From positions 62,001-126,000 of the forward strand of contig NZ_WEGI01000006.1 in NCBI RefSeq assembly GCF_009604425.1: DNA of 64,000 nucleotides. The letters run 5' to 3'. This document shows positions 8,338-16,361 of this stretch, one piece after another. The position numbers and the translations under genes are program-made. A model generated the notes under the pieces. The model was not told where the DNA came from. It saw only the letters and a list, made by a program, of their open reading frames with translations, and searched no databases. Every line of letters starts with the position of its first letter. Positions within the stretch are counted from its first letter, which is position 1. This DNA comes from Nocardia aurantia (GTDB taxonomy: Bacteria > Actinomycetota > Actinomycetes > Mycobacteriales > Mycobacteriaceae).

Positions 8338-9771
8338 ATGCGGGATGTACTGGAGCGTGAGAGCAAATGGGAGGTCGACCGGGATTTCGCCCTGCCACGG
8401 CTGGACGATCTGCTTGATGCCAGCCGCGTCGAGGAGACGCCGGTCGAGTTGACCAGCACGTATTTCGATACCGCCGAGCATGATCTGCTCGCGCACGATC
8501 TGACCCTGCGCCGGCGCGAAGGCGACGACGAGTCCGGCTGGCAGTTGAAGGTTCCAGCTGCCGACGGCCGGGTGGAGGTGACCGCGCCGTTGTCACGGGA
8601 TCTGCCGCCGGAACTCGCCGAGATCGTCAACGGCGCCGCTTTGGGCAAGCCGCTGCGGCCGATCGCCCGGATTCACACGATGCGCCGCCGGCACCGCGTG
8701 CTCGACGCGGACGGCCAGCTGATCGTCGAGGTCGACGACGATGTCGTGGACACCACCTCGGCCGACCGGCCGGCCCGGGCGATCGGCTGGCGCGAGATCG
8801 AGATCGAACTCGGCCCGCACACCGATCGGGTCCCGGCGTCGTTCGGGGCGCGGCTCGCCGCGGCCGGGGCGCACCCGGCGGCCTATCCCTCCAAGTTGTC
8901 GCGCGCGCTGCCGGCGCGGCCGGTGCCGGCGTTCGCCGGTGGCTCCGCGGCCGAATGCGCGCTGTACGACTACCTCTCGGCGCAGATCGACCGGATCTTC
9001 GCCGGCGATGTGCGGCTGCGCCGAGGCGAGGAGCCGATTCACGACACCCGGGTCGCGACCCGGCGGCTGCGCAGCACGCTGCGGGTGTTCGGCGCGCTGC
9101 TGGATCGTGCCGCCGCCACCGAGATCGACAACGAACTTCGCTGGTACGCAGCTCTTCTCGGGGATGTCCGGGATTGCCACGTCCAGAGCCGGCGGTACGC
9201 GGACCGAATCGCCACCCTCCCACCCGAACTCGTCCTCGGACCCGTCGCCGAGCGGATCCGATCGACCCTGCTGGCGCGCCGGCTGGCCAGCCGCAGCGCC
9301 CTCGCCGAGGCCATGAACTCGCCGCGCTACCTGCGGCTGCTCGCGACGCTGCAGCAGTGGAAGTCCCAGCCGCCGTTCCGGAAACGGATCCGTCGGCGTG
9401 ATCTCACCGACCGGGCGCACCGGGCCGCGGCCAAGGCCGATCGCCGGCTCCGCACCGCGATGCGCGACCAGCGGGACGAGTCGATGCATCGTGCCCGCAA
9501 GGCCGCGAAACGCGCACGCTATGCCGCCGAATTGCTCCGGACCGCAGGGAAATCCGGGCGCGCGCGGTCGGACATCCGATACTACAAGGACATTCAGCGC
9601 GTACTGGGCGACTACAACGACGCGTACGTCTCGACCGGATTCCTGTGGCGGACCGCCACCTCGGCGGGTACCTCCGCGGGCGAGAACGGCTTCACCTACG
9701 GCCTGCTGTACGCGGACGAGCGGCACACGATGACGGCAGCGCGGCAGCGCCTCGCGGCCCTCGCCGGGTAG
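8338..9771 (+). CDS. CYTH and CHAD domain protein
   Basis: A 477-residue two-domain protein. The N-terminal CYTH (triphosphate tunnel metalloenzyme) domain, about residues 1-200, starts with the defining ExExK motif EREsK. It also has TYFDTAEHDLLAHDLTLRRR and EVDDDVVDTT strands typical of the tunnel. The C-terminal CHAD domain, about 210-470, is helical with conserved His/Arg (IHDTRVATRRLRSTLRVF; MHRARKAAKRARYAAELL), which bind polyphosphate in characterised members. The combination suggests a tripolyphosphatase or polyphosphate-linked function. ATG 8338 is preferred over a TTG 11 codons earlier. It ends 7 bases from the convergent sortase gene. Confidence 0.93.
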   Translation: MRDVLERESKWEVDRDFALPRLDDLLDASRVEETPVELTSTYFDTAEHDLLAHDLTLRRREGDDESGWQLKVPAADGRVEVTAPLSRDLPPELAEIVNGAALGKPLRPIARIHTMRRRHRVLDADGQLIVEVDDDVVDTTSADRPARAIGWREIEIELGPHTDRVPASFGARLAAAGAHPAAYPSKLSRALPARPVPAFAGGSAAECALYDYLSAQIDRIFAGDVRLRRGEEPIHDTRVATRRLRSTLRVFGALLDRAAATEIDNELRWYAALLGDVRDCHVQSRRYADRIATLPPELVLGPVAERIRSTLLARRLASRSALAEAMNSPRYLRLLATLQQWKSQPPFRKRIRRRDLTDRAHRAAAKADRRLRTAMRDQRDESMHRARKAAKRARYAAELLRTAGKSGRARSDIRYYKDIQRVLGDYNDAYVSTGFLWRTATSAGTSAGENGFTYGLLYADERHTMTAARQRLAALAG

Positions 9772-9778
9772 CGCGCCC

Positions 9779-10381
9779 CTACGTCACCGAGTCCAGAGAC
9801 GAGAAGACGACCACGTTGGACAGGTAACTCTTCGCGGCCTGGTCGAATTGTCCTCCGCAGGTGACGATTTGGAGAGTGGCGCCGCCGCGGGGGCCGAAGA
9901 CGACCTGGTCGGGGAACTGGGTCTTGTCGTACATGCGCACGTCGGTGACCTTGAAGTGCGCGGTCTTCCCGTCCGCGCGGGTCACGTCGATCATGTCGCC
10001 CGGCGCGACCTTCTTGAGGGTGAAGAACACGCCGGCGCCCTGGTACGAGTCGACGTGGCCGAGGATGACGGCCGAGCCCTGCTCACCCGGCGCCGGGCCC
10101 TTCTGGTACCAGCCGGCCTGCCGATAGTCCGCGGGCACCTGCACCGAGCCATCCGTGTTGAGCCCCAACGCGATCAGCGATCCCCCGGCATCGATCGAGG
10201 AGATCTTGAACGACACCGGGGTGGAGCGGCTGATCGACGGTGCGGTCCGCACGCCGGACGCGGCGGCGGTATTCGCGGCCGCGGCCCGGCTGTGGTCCGC
10301 TGATCCGCAGCCCGCGATCAGAGCCGTGGCCACCGCCACGGCGGCGGCGCAGGCGCCGATACGTGTCCGACCGGACTTCAT
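9779..10381 (-). CDS. Class F-like sortase (lipoprotein)
   Basis: A 200-residue secreted sortase. The signal peptide ends in a lipobox (LIAGC, Cys25). The sortase barrel holds catalytic His109 in ILGHVDSYQG and Cys175 in LQIVTCGG. In class E/F enzymes an Arg normally lies after the Cys; here the corresponding stretch reads FDQAAKSYLSNVVV with no Arg, so the third catalytic residue is either shifted or missing. ATG 10381 is chosen for its strong GAGGA six bases upstream. It follows the Gly-rich gene at 10411-11256 by 29 bases, so that protein is the obvious candidate substrate or partner. Confidence 0.85.
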   Translation of the reverse strand: MKSGRTRIGACAAAVAVATALIAGCGSADHSRAAAANTAAASGVRTAPSISRSTPVSFKISSIDAGGSLIALGLNTDGSVQVPADYRQAGWYQKGPAPGEQGSAVILGHVDSYQGAGVFFTLKKVAPGDMIDVTRADGKTAHFKVTDVRMYDKTQFPDQVVFGPRGGATLQIVTCGGQFDQAAKSYLSNVVVFSSLDSVT

Positions 10382-10410
10382 CGTGGTCCTCGCAATCCTG
10401 TTCGTACTGC

Positions 10411-11256
10411 TCACCTGCGACCGACCTCGGCGGCCATCCCGCCCGCACCGGTGTCGGGCGCGCCCTTGGGAATCACGTATCCGCCCGGCGGGACCAGGTC
10501 GGTGACCGCCGGGCCGCCCGCGATGCCGGTGGTCGCGTCCGGTGCGATCGCCATGCCGTACACGGTGTCCGCACCGGCCGCCCCCGCCCCCGCGACAACC
10601 AGGTCGACACCGCCCAAACCGCCGGCCTGCGCCGACCCGCCGACACCGACACCCGCTCCCGCACTGCCACCGGTCTGCGCCGACCCGCCCACGCCGACAC
10701 CCACACCGGCGCTGCCACCGGTCTGCGCCGAGCCACCCACGCCGACACCCACTCCCGCGCTACCACCGGTCTGCGCCGATCCACCGGCACCCAGGCCGAT
10801 ACCGCCGCCCGCGCCGAGATCCGTGCCACCACCGCCCTGGGCCGATCCACCGGCCCCGGTCTGCGCGCCACCGCCACCGGTGCCGCCGACCACTGCACCG
10901 CCACCCGTCTGCGCGGATCCACCCGCGGTGATGCCGATCCCGCTCCCGCCCTGCGCATCCGGCACGGCCTGGCCCGGCACACCCACGCTCCCACCGACTC
11001 CCGCACCGCCCCCGGCCGAGGCGCCGCCCGTCGGAGCAGCGCCGCCACCCAAGGAACTGTTGCCGCCGATCGTCACGCCGTTGCCGCCCACGCTGACCCC
11101 GCCACCCGCGTCGAGCCCGCCGACGCCCACACCACCGCCGAGGGTGACACCCGGGACCGGTTCCGTCGTGCTGGTAGGAGCCGCAGCGGCCGACGACGCG
11201 TACACGGCGACCGCGGCCCCCACGACCACCACAGCCGAGAACATCCTTGCCGACAT
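10411..11256 (-). CDS. Secreted Gly-rich repeat protein, possible sortase substrate
   Basis: 281 residues. A Sec-type signal peptide (MSARMFSAVVVVGAAVAVYASSAAAA) is followed by about 200 residues of Gly/Ala/Val/Ser low-complexity sequence. This includes at least three tandem 16-residue repeats close to GGSAQTGGSAGVGVGV. The C-terminal end reads PKGAPDTGAGGMAAEVGRR: APDTG resembles an LPxTG sorting motif and the protein ends in RR, but the hydrophobic segment between them is very short. AAGGAAGG lies upstream of the ATG. It is directly upstream of the sortase gene, in the same direction. A surface-exposed structural role is inferred; no enzymatic domain is visible. Confidence 0.8.
   Translation of the reverse strand: MSARMFSAVVVVGAAVAVYASSAAAAPTSTTEPVPGVTLGGGVGVGGLDAGGGVSVGGNGVTIGGNSSLGGGAAPTGGASAGGGAGVGGSVGVPGQAVPDAQGGSGIGITAGGSAQTGGGAVVGGTGGGGAQTGAGGSAQGGGGTDLGAGGGIGLGAGGSAQTGGSAGVGVGVGGSAQTGGSAGVGVGVGGSAQTGGSAGAGVGVGGSAQAGGLGGVDLVVAGAGAAGADTVYGMAIAPDATTGIAGGPAVTDLVPPGGYVIPKGAPDTGAGGMAAEVGRR
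10622..10786. repeat. Tandem 48-bp coding repeats
   Basis: A 48-bp unit is repeated about 3.4 times inside the Gly-rich gene; the phrase CCACCGGTCTGCGCCGA recurs at 10667, 10715 and 10763. Each unit encodes 16 residues. The copies differ at only a few bases, so copy number may vary by slippage or recombination. Confidence 0.8.
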
Positions 11257-11439
11257 CTGTGAGCCTTCCTTCCGGACGTTGTGACCCGACTTGCCCTTCC
11301 GTCGGATCTCGCGGGCGTTGTGTTACCAGGAGTTGTCCGAACCCGAACCCGAACCGGTAGCGGCTTCCGCTCTGCGAAGAATTCGATAGGATCTCTCACA
11401 GTGCGGAGGACAGTGCATCCTCTGTCAGGAGGAGGTGCT

Positions 11440-12009
11440 GTGACGACCTCGACCGACTGGCTGATCGGACGGAATCGCCGTGCCGAGGCATCCGAGCGGA
11501 TCTACACGGCCGCAGCGGAATTGATCGCCCGGGACGGGTACCACCGGTTCACCATCGACGCCCTGGCGGCGAAGATCCACTGCTCACCGGCCACGATCTA
11601 CCGGCATGCGGGCGGTAAAGCCGTGATCCGCGAGGCCGTGCTCGCTATGTTCGCGGCGCGCGTGGTCGATGTCGTCCGCGACAGCATCCGTGGCCTCGAC
11701 GGCCGCGAACGGGTGGTCACCGCGGTGGTGGAGGCGCTGCGGCGGATCCGCTCCGATCCGCTCGGTCCGATCATGATGAACGGGTTGCAGAACGGGCACA
11801 GCGGATGGTTGACCGGGTCGCCGATGGTGGAAGGGTTGGCGGCCGAGATGATCGGCGCCGACCGGCCGGATCCGGCCGCGGCCCAGTGGCTGGTGCGCGC
11901 GGTGCTGGCGCTGTGGTGCTGGCCGGTGCCCGACCCCGAACTCGAGTATCGGATGGTGCGGGAGTTCCTCGGGCCGGTCTTCGCCCGCCCACCGGATTCC
12001 GCGGATTAG
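11440..12009 (+). CDS. TetR family transcriptional regulator
   Basis: A 189-residue TetR protein. HTH at about residues 15-60 (AAELIARDGYHRFTIDALA, KIHCSPATIYRHAGGK). GTG 11440 is chosen because AGGAGGAGG lies five bases upstream; the open frame extends back to 11281 without family sequence. Just upstream a GAGGA-N7-TCCTC inverted repeat (11406-11422) could be its own operator. It converges with, and overlaps by four bases, the P450 at 12006-13211. Ligand unknown; it may regulate either neighbour. Confidence 0.92.
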   Translation: MTTSTDWLIGRNRRAEASERIYTAAAELIARDGYHRFTIDALAAKIHCSPATIYRHAGGKAVIREAVLAMFAARVVDVVRDSIRGLDGRERVVTAVVEALRRIRSDPLGPIMMNGLQNGHSGWLTGSPMVEGLAAEMIGADRPDPAAAQWLVRAVLALWCWPVPDPELEYRMVREFLGPVFARPPDSAD

Positions 12010-13211
12010 CCGACGCTCAGCTGCAGGTACCGCACCCGTCGAACCAGGATGCTGGGCAACCACGGCCCGACGGCCGTGGCCTCGATCCAGGTCGTCCGGT
12101 CCAAGAGCATGTCGAGTACGGCCAGGGCTTCCATCCGCGCCAGCGAGGCGCCGACGCAGAAATGCGTGCCGCGGCCGAACGCGAGATGATTCCTGGCCGC
12201 CGGTCGATCGAGGCGAAACTCGTGCGGCGCGGCGAATTCGGCCGGGTCGCGATTGGCGGCGCCCCACAACAGCAGCAGGTGCGACCCCGCGGACAGCGCG
12301 GTGCCCGCGAGCGTGGTGTCGGCCAGGACATGCCGGTAGTGGCCGCGGAAGGGCGGCTCGAAGCGCAGCGTCTCCTCGACGAACGGGCCCAGCAGGCTCC
12401 GATCATCGCGCACCTGCCGCTGGATGTCGGGCAACTGGGTGAGAATTCGGACCGCGCTGCCGAGCAGTGACGCGGTGGATTCCCCGGCCGCACTGAACAA
12501 GGTGACCATCATGGCCAGTGCGGTGAGCCGGTCCAACTCACCACCGGCGCATCGCGCCGCCAGATCGGCGAGCAGCCCGGCGTCCGCGGTGGACTCGTCC
12601 AGTTGCCCGGCGACGTAACCGCTCAGTTCCAGCGCCGCGGTACCGGACGCGGCGAGCTCGTCCGGGGTGACGATGGCGTTGAGCACCCCGGCGCTGGCAT
12701 ATCCCCAGCGGATCAGCCGATCGACGTCACCGGTGGGCACGCCGAGCAGTTCGGCCACCACCATCATCGGCAACCGGTCGGCGACCGCGCTCATCCACTC
12801 GATCCGTCCGTCCCGAATCCCCTGATCCCACAACCGCTCCGCGGTAGCGGCGGCGAAGTCGCGCAGTTCGCCGGTGCGGCGAGCGGACAGGTGCGGCAGC
12901 AGGATCTTGCGGTGCGCCAGATGCGCCGGATCGTCCGCGGTCGCCAGTACCTGAGCGGCCGCGCCGAGCGGGATCATCGGCTGCTCCGACAGCGTGCCGT
13001 CGTGGAACACCATGGCCGCCGTGAGATTCGAGGAGAAATCCGCGGTTCGCCCGACCGCTTCCACCACAGCGTCCCAGCCGCACACCGCGTGAAACGACGA
13101 ACCGCCCAGACGCGACACCGGCCCGGCGGCCCGCAACCGCTCGTAGACCGGGTACGGATCCTGCACACCATCGGCGCTGAACAGGTCCAGCGCGTCGTCG
13201 ACAACCGTCAT
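12006..13211 (-). CDS. Cytochrome P450
   Basis: A 401-residue bacterial P450. The I-helix is FSAAGESTASLL, in which AAGEST replaces the common AG.(E/D)TT. The K-helix is EETLRFE and the heme loop FGRGTHFCVG, with Cys352 as ligand. ATG 13211 starts MTVVDDALDLF, with an AGGG ribosome site 8 bases upstream. No ferredoxin or reductase is adjacent. The 240 bases between its start and the gabD stop hold no gene and should contain its promoter. The substrate cannot be assigned. Confidence 0.94.
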   Translation of the reverse strand: MTVVDDALDLFSADGVQDPYPVYERLRAAGPVSRLGGSSFHAVCGWDAVVEAVGRTADFSSNLTAAMVFHDGTLSEQPMIPLGAAAQVLATADDPAHLAHRKILLPHLSARRTGELRDFAAATAERLWDQGIRDGRIEWMSAVADRLPMMVVAELLGVPTGDVDRLIRWGYASAGVLNAIVTPDELAASGTAALELSGYVAGQLDESTADAGLLADLAARCAGGELDRLTALAMMVTLFSAAGESTASLLGSAVRILTQLPDIQRQVRDDRSLLGPFVEETLRFEPPFRGHYRHVLADTTLAGTALSAGSHLLLLWGAANRDPAEFAAPHEFRLDRPAARNHLAFGRGTHFCVGASLARMEALAVLDMLLDRTTWIEATAVGPWLPSILVRRVRYLQLSVG

Positions 13212-13458
13212 GGGCCAACCCTGGCGCGGCCCCCTCACCAGGGTCAACACCGTTCGCCGAATCTGCGAGACCCTGTTCTCGCCGGCACCGGCGCACATCT
13301 CACCGCGCCGATCCGACCAGGACGAATCCGTCGGCGACGACCGAATCGCTTCTCACGACGAGAATCCGCGCCACACGATCCGGATCGGGACGACCGCTCT
13401 CGCCACCGGCCGATCGGGCTGTCCGCCGGGCGTTTTCGACAGTCGGTCGATGCCCGGT

Positions 13459-14907
13459 TCACGGCAGGGCGATGTACTTGGTCTCCAGGTACTCCTCGAT
13501 ACCTTCGAGTCCGCCTTCCCGGCCCAGCCCCGATTCCTTGACACCGCCGAAAGGTGCTGCGACATCGGAGATCACGCCACGGTTGACACCGACCATCCCC
13601 GACTCCAGTTGCTCCGCCACCCGCAACGCCCGCTCCAGGCCGTTGGTGTAAACATAAGCCGCCAAACCGTATTCGGTGTCGTTGGCCGCGGCGATCCCTT
13701 CCTGTTCCCCGTCGAATCCGATGATCGCCGCCACCGGACCGAAGATCTCCTCGCGGAGGATACGAGCATCCGCGGGCACATCGGCGAGCACGGTCGGCTC
13801 GTAGTAGTAGCCGAGGTCGCCGGTTCGCGCGCCACCGGTGGTCACGACCGCACCCTTGCCGACAGCGTCGTCGACCAATTCCGCGACCGTGGCGCGCTGC
13901 TTCTCGCTGATCAGCGGACCGACCTGCACCCCGGGTTCGTCCCCCGGCCCCACCGTCAGCGCTTTCATCGCATCCGTCAGTCGCGCGGTGAATTCCGCGC
14001 GAATGCTGTTGTCGACATGGAAGCGGTTGGCGGCCGTGCAGGCCTCGCCGATATTGCGCATCTTCGCGAGCATCGCGCCGGCGACGGCGGCATCGATGTC
14101 GGCGTCGTCGAATACGACGAACGGCGCGTTGCCACCGAGTTCCAGCGAGGTGCGCAGTACGCCCTCGGCAGCCTTGGCCTGCAACAGTTTTCCGACCTTC
14201 GTCGATCCGGTGAACGTGAGCTTCCGCAGCCGGCGATCGCTCAGGAGCGGTTCGGTCAATCCCGCCGCGTCCGAGGTCGGCAGGACCGACAGCACACCCG
14301 CCGGCAGGCCCGCGTCGGCCAGCACCCGGCCGAGCAGCAGCATCGTCAGCGGCGTCTCCGGTGCGGGCTTGACCACGATCGTGCAGCCGGCGGCCAGCGC
14401 GGGCGCCACCTTGCGAGTGCCCATGGCGAGCGGGAAGTTCCACGGCGTGATCGCCAGGGTGGGCCCGACCGGTTGTTTCGTGACCAGAATCCGGCCCTGT
14501 CCCGAGGGCGAACGCAGATAGCGGCCGTCCACCCGGACGGCCTCCTCGGCGAACCACCGCAGGAACTCCGCGCCGTAGGTGACCTCACTGTGGGACTCGG
14601 CCAGCGGCTTGCCCATCTCGAGGGTCATCAACAACGCGAAATCGTCCCGCGCCGCGATGATCAATTCCCATGCCCTGCGCAGGATTTCAGCACGATCGCG
14701 CGCGGGCGTGGCCGCCCAGCCCGGCTGCGTCCGCACCGCCGCGTCCAGCGCGCGAAGGCCGTCGGCGGGACCGGCGTCCGCGACGTCGGCCAGCACCTCG
14801 CCCGTCGCCGGATTGTGGACAGCGAAGGCCGCGCGCGCGGGTACCTGTTCACCCGCCAGCCACAGTCCCGTGGGCACATCGGTCGACAGGACGGTCAGGT
14901 CGGACAT
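13459..14907 (-). CDS. gabD: Succinate-semialdehyde dehydrogenase (NAD(P)+)
   Basis: A 482-residue aldehyde dehydrogenase superfamily enzyme that oxidises succinate semialdehyde to succinate. Catalytic Glu256 is in ELGGNAPF and the nucleophile Cys290 in NIGEACTAANRF, exactly the GabD context. TPWNFPLAMGTRKVAPALAAG forms part of the cofactor site. ATG 14907 follows AAGGAG by six bases. It lies 26 bases downstream of gabT on the same strand, so the two catalyse consecutive steps of GABA breakdown in one operon. Assignment to succinate semialdehyde rests on this context as well as on sequence. Confidence 0.93.
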   Translation of the reverse strand: MSDLTVLSTDVPTGLWLAGEQVPARAAFAVHNPATGEVLADVADAGPADGLRALDAAVRTQPGWAATPARDRAEILRRAWELIIAARDDFALLMTLEMGKPLAESHSEVTYGAEFLRWFAEEAVRVDGRYLRSPSGQGRILVTKQPVGPTLAITPWNFPLAMGTRKVAPALAAGCTIVVKPAPETPLTMLLLGRVLADAGLPAGVLSVLPTSDAAGLTEPLLSDRRLRKLTFTGSTKVGKLLQAKAAEGVLRTSLELGGNAPFVVFDDADIDAAVAGAMLAKMRNIGEACTAANRFHVDNSIRAEFTARLTDAMKALTVGPGDEPGVQVGPLISEKQRATVAELVDDAVGKGAVVTTGGARTGDLGYYYEPTVLADVPADARILREEIFGPVAAIIGFDGEQEGIAAANDTEYGLAAYVYTNGLERALRVAEQLESGMVGVNRGVISDVAAPFGGVKESGLGREGGLEGIEEYLETKYIALP

Positions 14908-14933
14908 CTCGTTCTCCTTCACACCGCGAGAGC

Positions 14934-16277
14934 TCAGCGACCGTGGGTTCGCAGAGCGTGCTCGAGCACATCCAGGCCGTCGGCCAGCAATTCGTCGCCG
15001 ATCACCAGCGGCGGGAGCAGGCGGATCACATTGCCGTAGCTGCCACAGGTCAGCACGAGGACGCCATGCGAAAGCGCCTCGGCGGCAACCGCTTTCGTCA
15101 ATTCCGGATGCGGTGTGGTGCTGCCGGGGCGAACCAGCTCGACGGCCAGCATCGCGCCACGGCCGCGGACATCGCCGACCACGTCCAGCTCGCCGGCCCA
15201 TGCCGACAGCCGCGCCAGCGCGATCTCCTCGATCCGGCGCGCCCGTGCGCACAGATCCTCGGTCCGCATCACCTCCAGCGTGCTCAGCGCCGCGGCGCAC
15301 GCGACCGGATTACCGCCGTAGGTGCCGCCGAGCCCGCCGGCGTGCACCGCGTCGAGCAGTTCCGCGCGGCCGGTGATGGCGGCCAACGGCATTCCGCCCG
15401 CGATCCCCTTGGCCATGGCGACGATGTCGGGGACGACACCCTCGTGTGCGCTGGCGAACCAGTCGCCGGTGCGGGCGAATCCGGTCTGCACCTCGTCGGC
15501 GATGAATACCACCCCGTGTGCCGAGGCCCAGTCGGCAAGCGCCGGAAGGAATCCCGGCGCGGGAACGATGAAGCCACCCTCCCCCTGGATCGGCTCGATG
15601 ACCACCGCCGCCACGGAATCGGCGCCGATCCGGCGTTCGATCTGCTCGACGGCCCGCGCCGCGGCCTGCTCGCCGGACATTCCGGCGGGATCCCGATACG
15701 GATAGGACATCGGCATCCGATAGATCTCGGGTGCGAAGGGCCCGAAATGCGCCTTGTACGGCAGAGATTTGGCCGTGAGCGCCATCGTGAGATTGGTCCG
15801 GCCGTGATACGCGTGGTCGAATGCCACGACCGCGCTGCGACCGGTCGCCAGCCGAGCCACCTTGACGGCGTTCTCCACGGCCTCGGCACCGGAGTTGAAC
15901 AGGGCGGTGCGCTTGTCGTGGCCACCGGGTGTCAATGCCGAAAGCTGTTCCGCGACAGCGATATACCCTTCATAGGGCGTCACCATGAAGCAGGTGTGGG
16001 TGAACCGTGCGGCCTGTGCGCCGATCGCGGCGGACACCGCCGGGTGGGAGGCGCCGACCCCCGTCACCGCGATGCCCGAACCGAGGTCGATCAGCGAATT
16101 GCCGTCGACATCGACGATGACCCCGCCGTCGGCATCCGCGGCGTACACCGGCACCGACGAGCCGACGCCCGCGGCCACCACGGCTGTCCGGCGGGCGGTC
16201 AACGCCCGCGACCGCGGTCCCGGCAGGGCGGTGACCAGGGAACGCTGCTGCGGCAGCCGCGAGGCCGAGTCGATCAT
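14934..16277 (-). CDS. gabT: 4-aminobutyrate--2-oxoglutarate transaminase
   Basis: A 447-residue class III PLP aminotransferase. It transfers the GABA amino group to 2-oxoglutarate, giving succinate semialdehyde and glutamate. Seen: SGAEAVENAVKVAR (cofactor phosphate region), FDHAYHGRTNLTMALT, EPIQGEGGF, FIADEVQTGFARTG, and Lys290 in AMAKGIAGGMPLAA as the Schiff-base lysine. The ATG at 16277 has GAGGAG seven bases upstream. It is the first gene of a gabT-gabD operon, divergent from a PucR regulator 84 bases away. This matches GabR/PucR-type control of GABA use in actinobacteria. Confidence 0.95.
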   Translation of the reverse strand: MIDSASRLPQQRSLVTALPGPRSRALTARRTAVVAAGVGSSVPVYAADADGGVIVDVDGNSLIDLGSGIAVTGVGASHPAVSAAIGAQAARFTHTCFMVTPYEGYIAVAEQLSALTPGGHDKRTALFNSGAEAVENAVKVARLATGRSAVVAFDHAYHGRTNLTMALTAKSLPYKAHFGPFAPEIYRMPMSYPYRDPAGMSGEQAAARAVEQIERRIGADSVAAVVIEPIQGEGGFIVPAPGFLPALADWASAHGVVFIADEVQTGFARTGDWFASAHEGVVPDIVAMAKGIAGGMPLAAITGRAELLDAVHAGGLGGTYGGNPVACAAALSTLEVMRTEDLCARARRIEEIALARLSAWAGELDVVGDVRGRGAMLAVELVRPGSTTPHPELTKAVAAEALSHGVLVLTCGSYGNVIRLLPPLVIGDELLADGLDVLEHALRTHGR

Positions 16278-16347
16278 CGTTGGCTCCTCTCGAGTTCGAT
16301 ACACCACAGTCTGTCCCGCCGAACGGCCCGGGAACAGCGCCGTTCTG

Positions 16348-16353
16348 TACAAT
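16348..16353 (+). promoter_or_regulatory. Probable -10 box of a leaderless pucR transcript
   Basis: TACAAT ends eight bases before the ATG at 16362, and there is no Shine-Dalgarno sequence in between. This is the spacing expected when transcription starts at or next to the start codon, a common actinobacterial arrangement. Confidence 0.5.
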
Positions 16354-16361
16354 TCGGCGAC

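Noticed and set aside
10450..11284. A plus-strand Pro-rich frame of 277 codons
   Set aside because: It mirrors the Gly-rich repeats of the minus-strand gene, which has a proper signal peptide and ribosome site.
14670..16361. In-frame extension of the PucR gene to over 1000 codons
   Set aside because: The extra part is antisense to gabT/gabD and has no domain; a -10 box lies just before ATG 16362.
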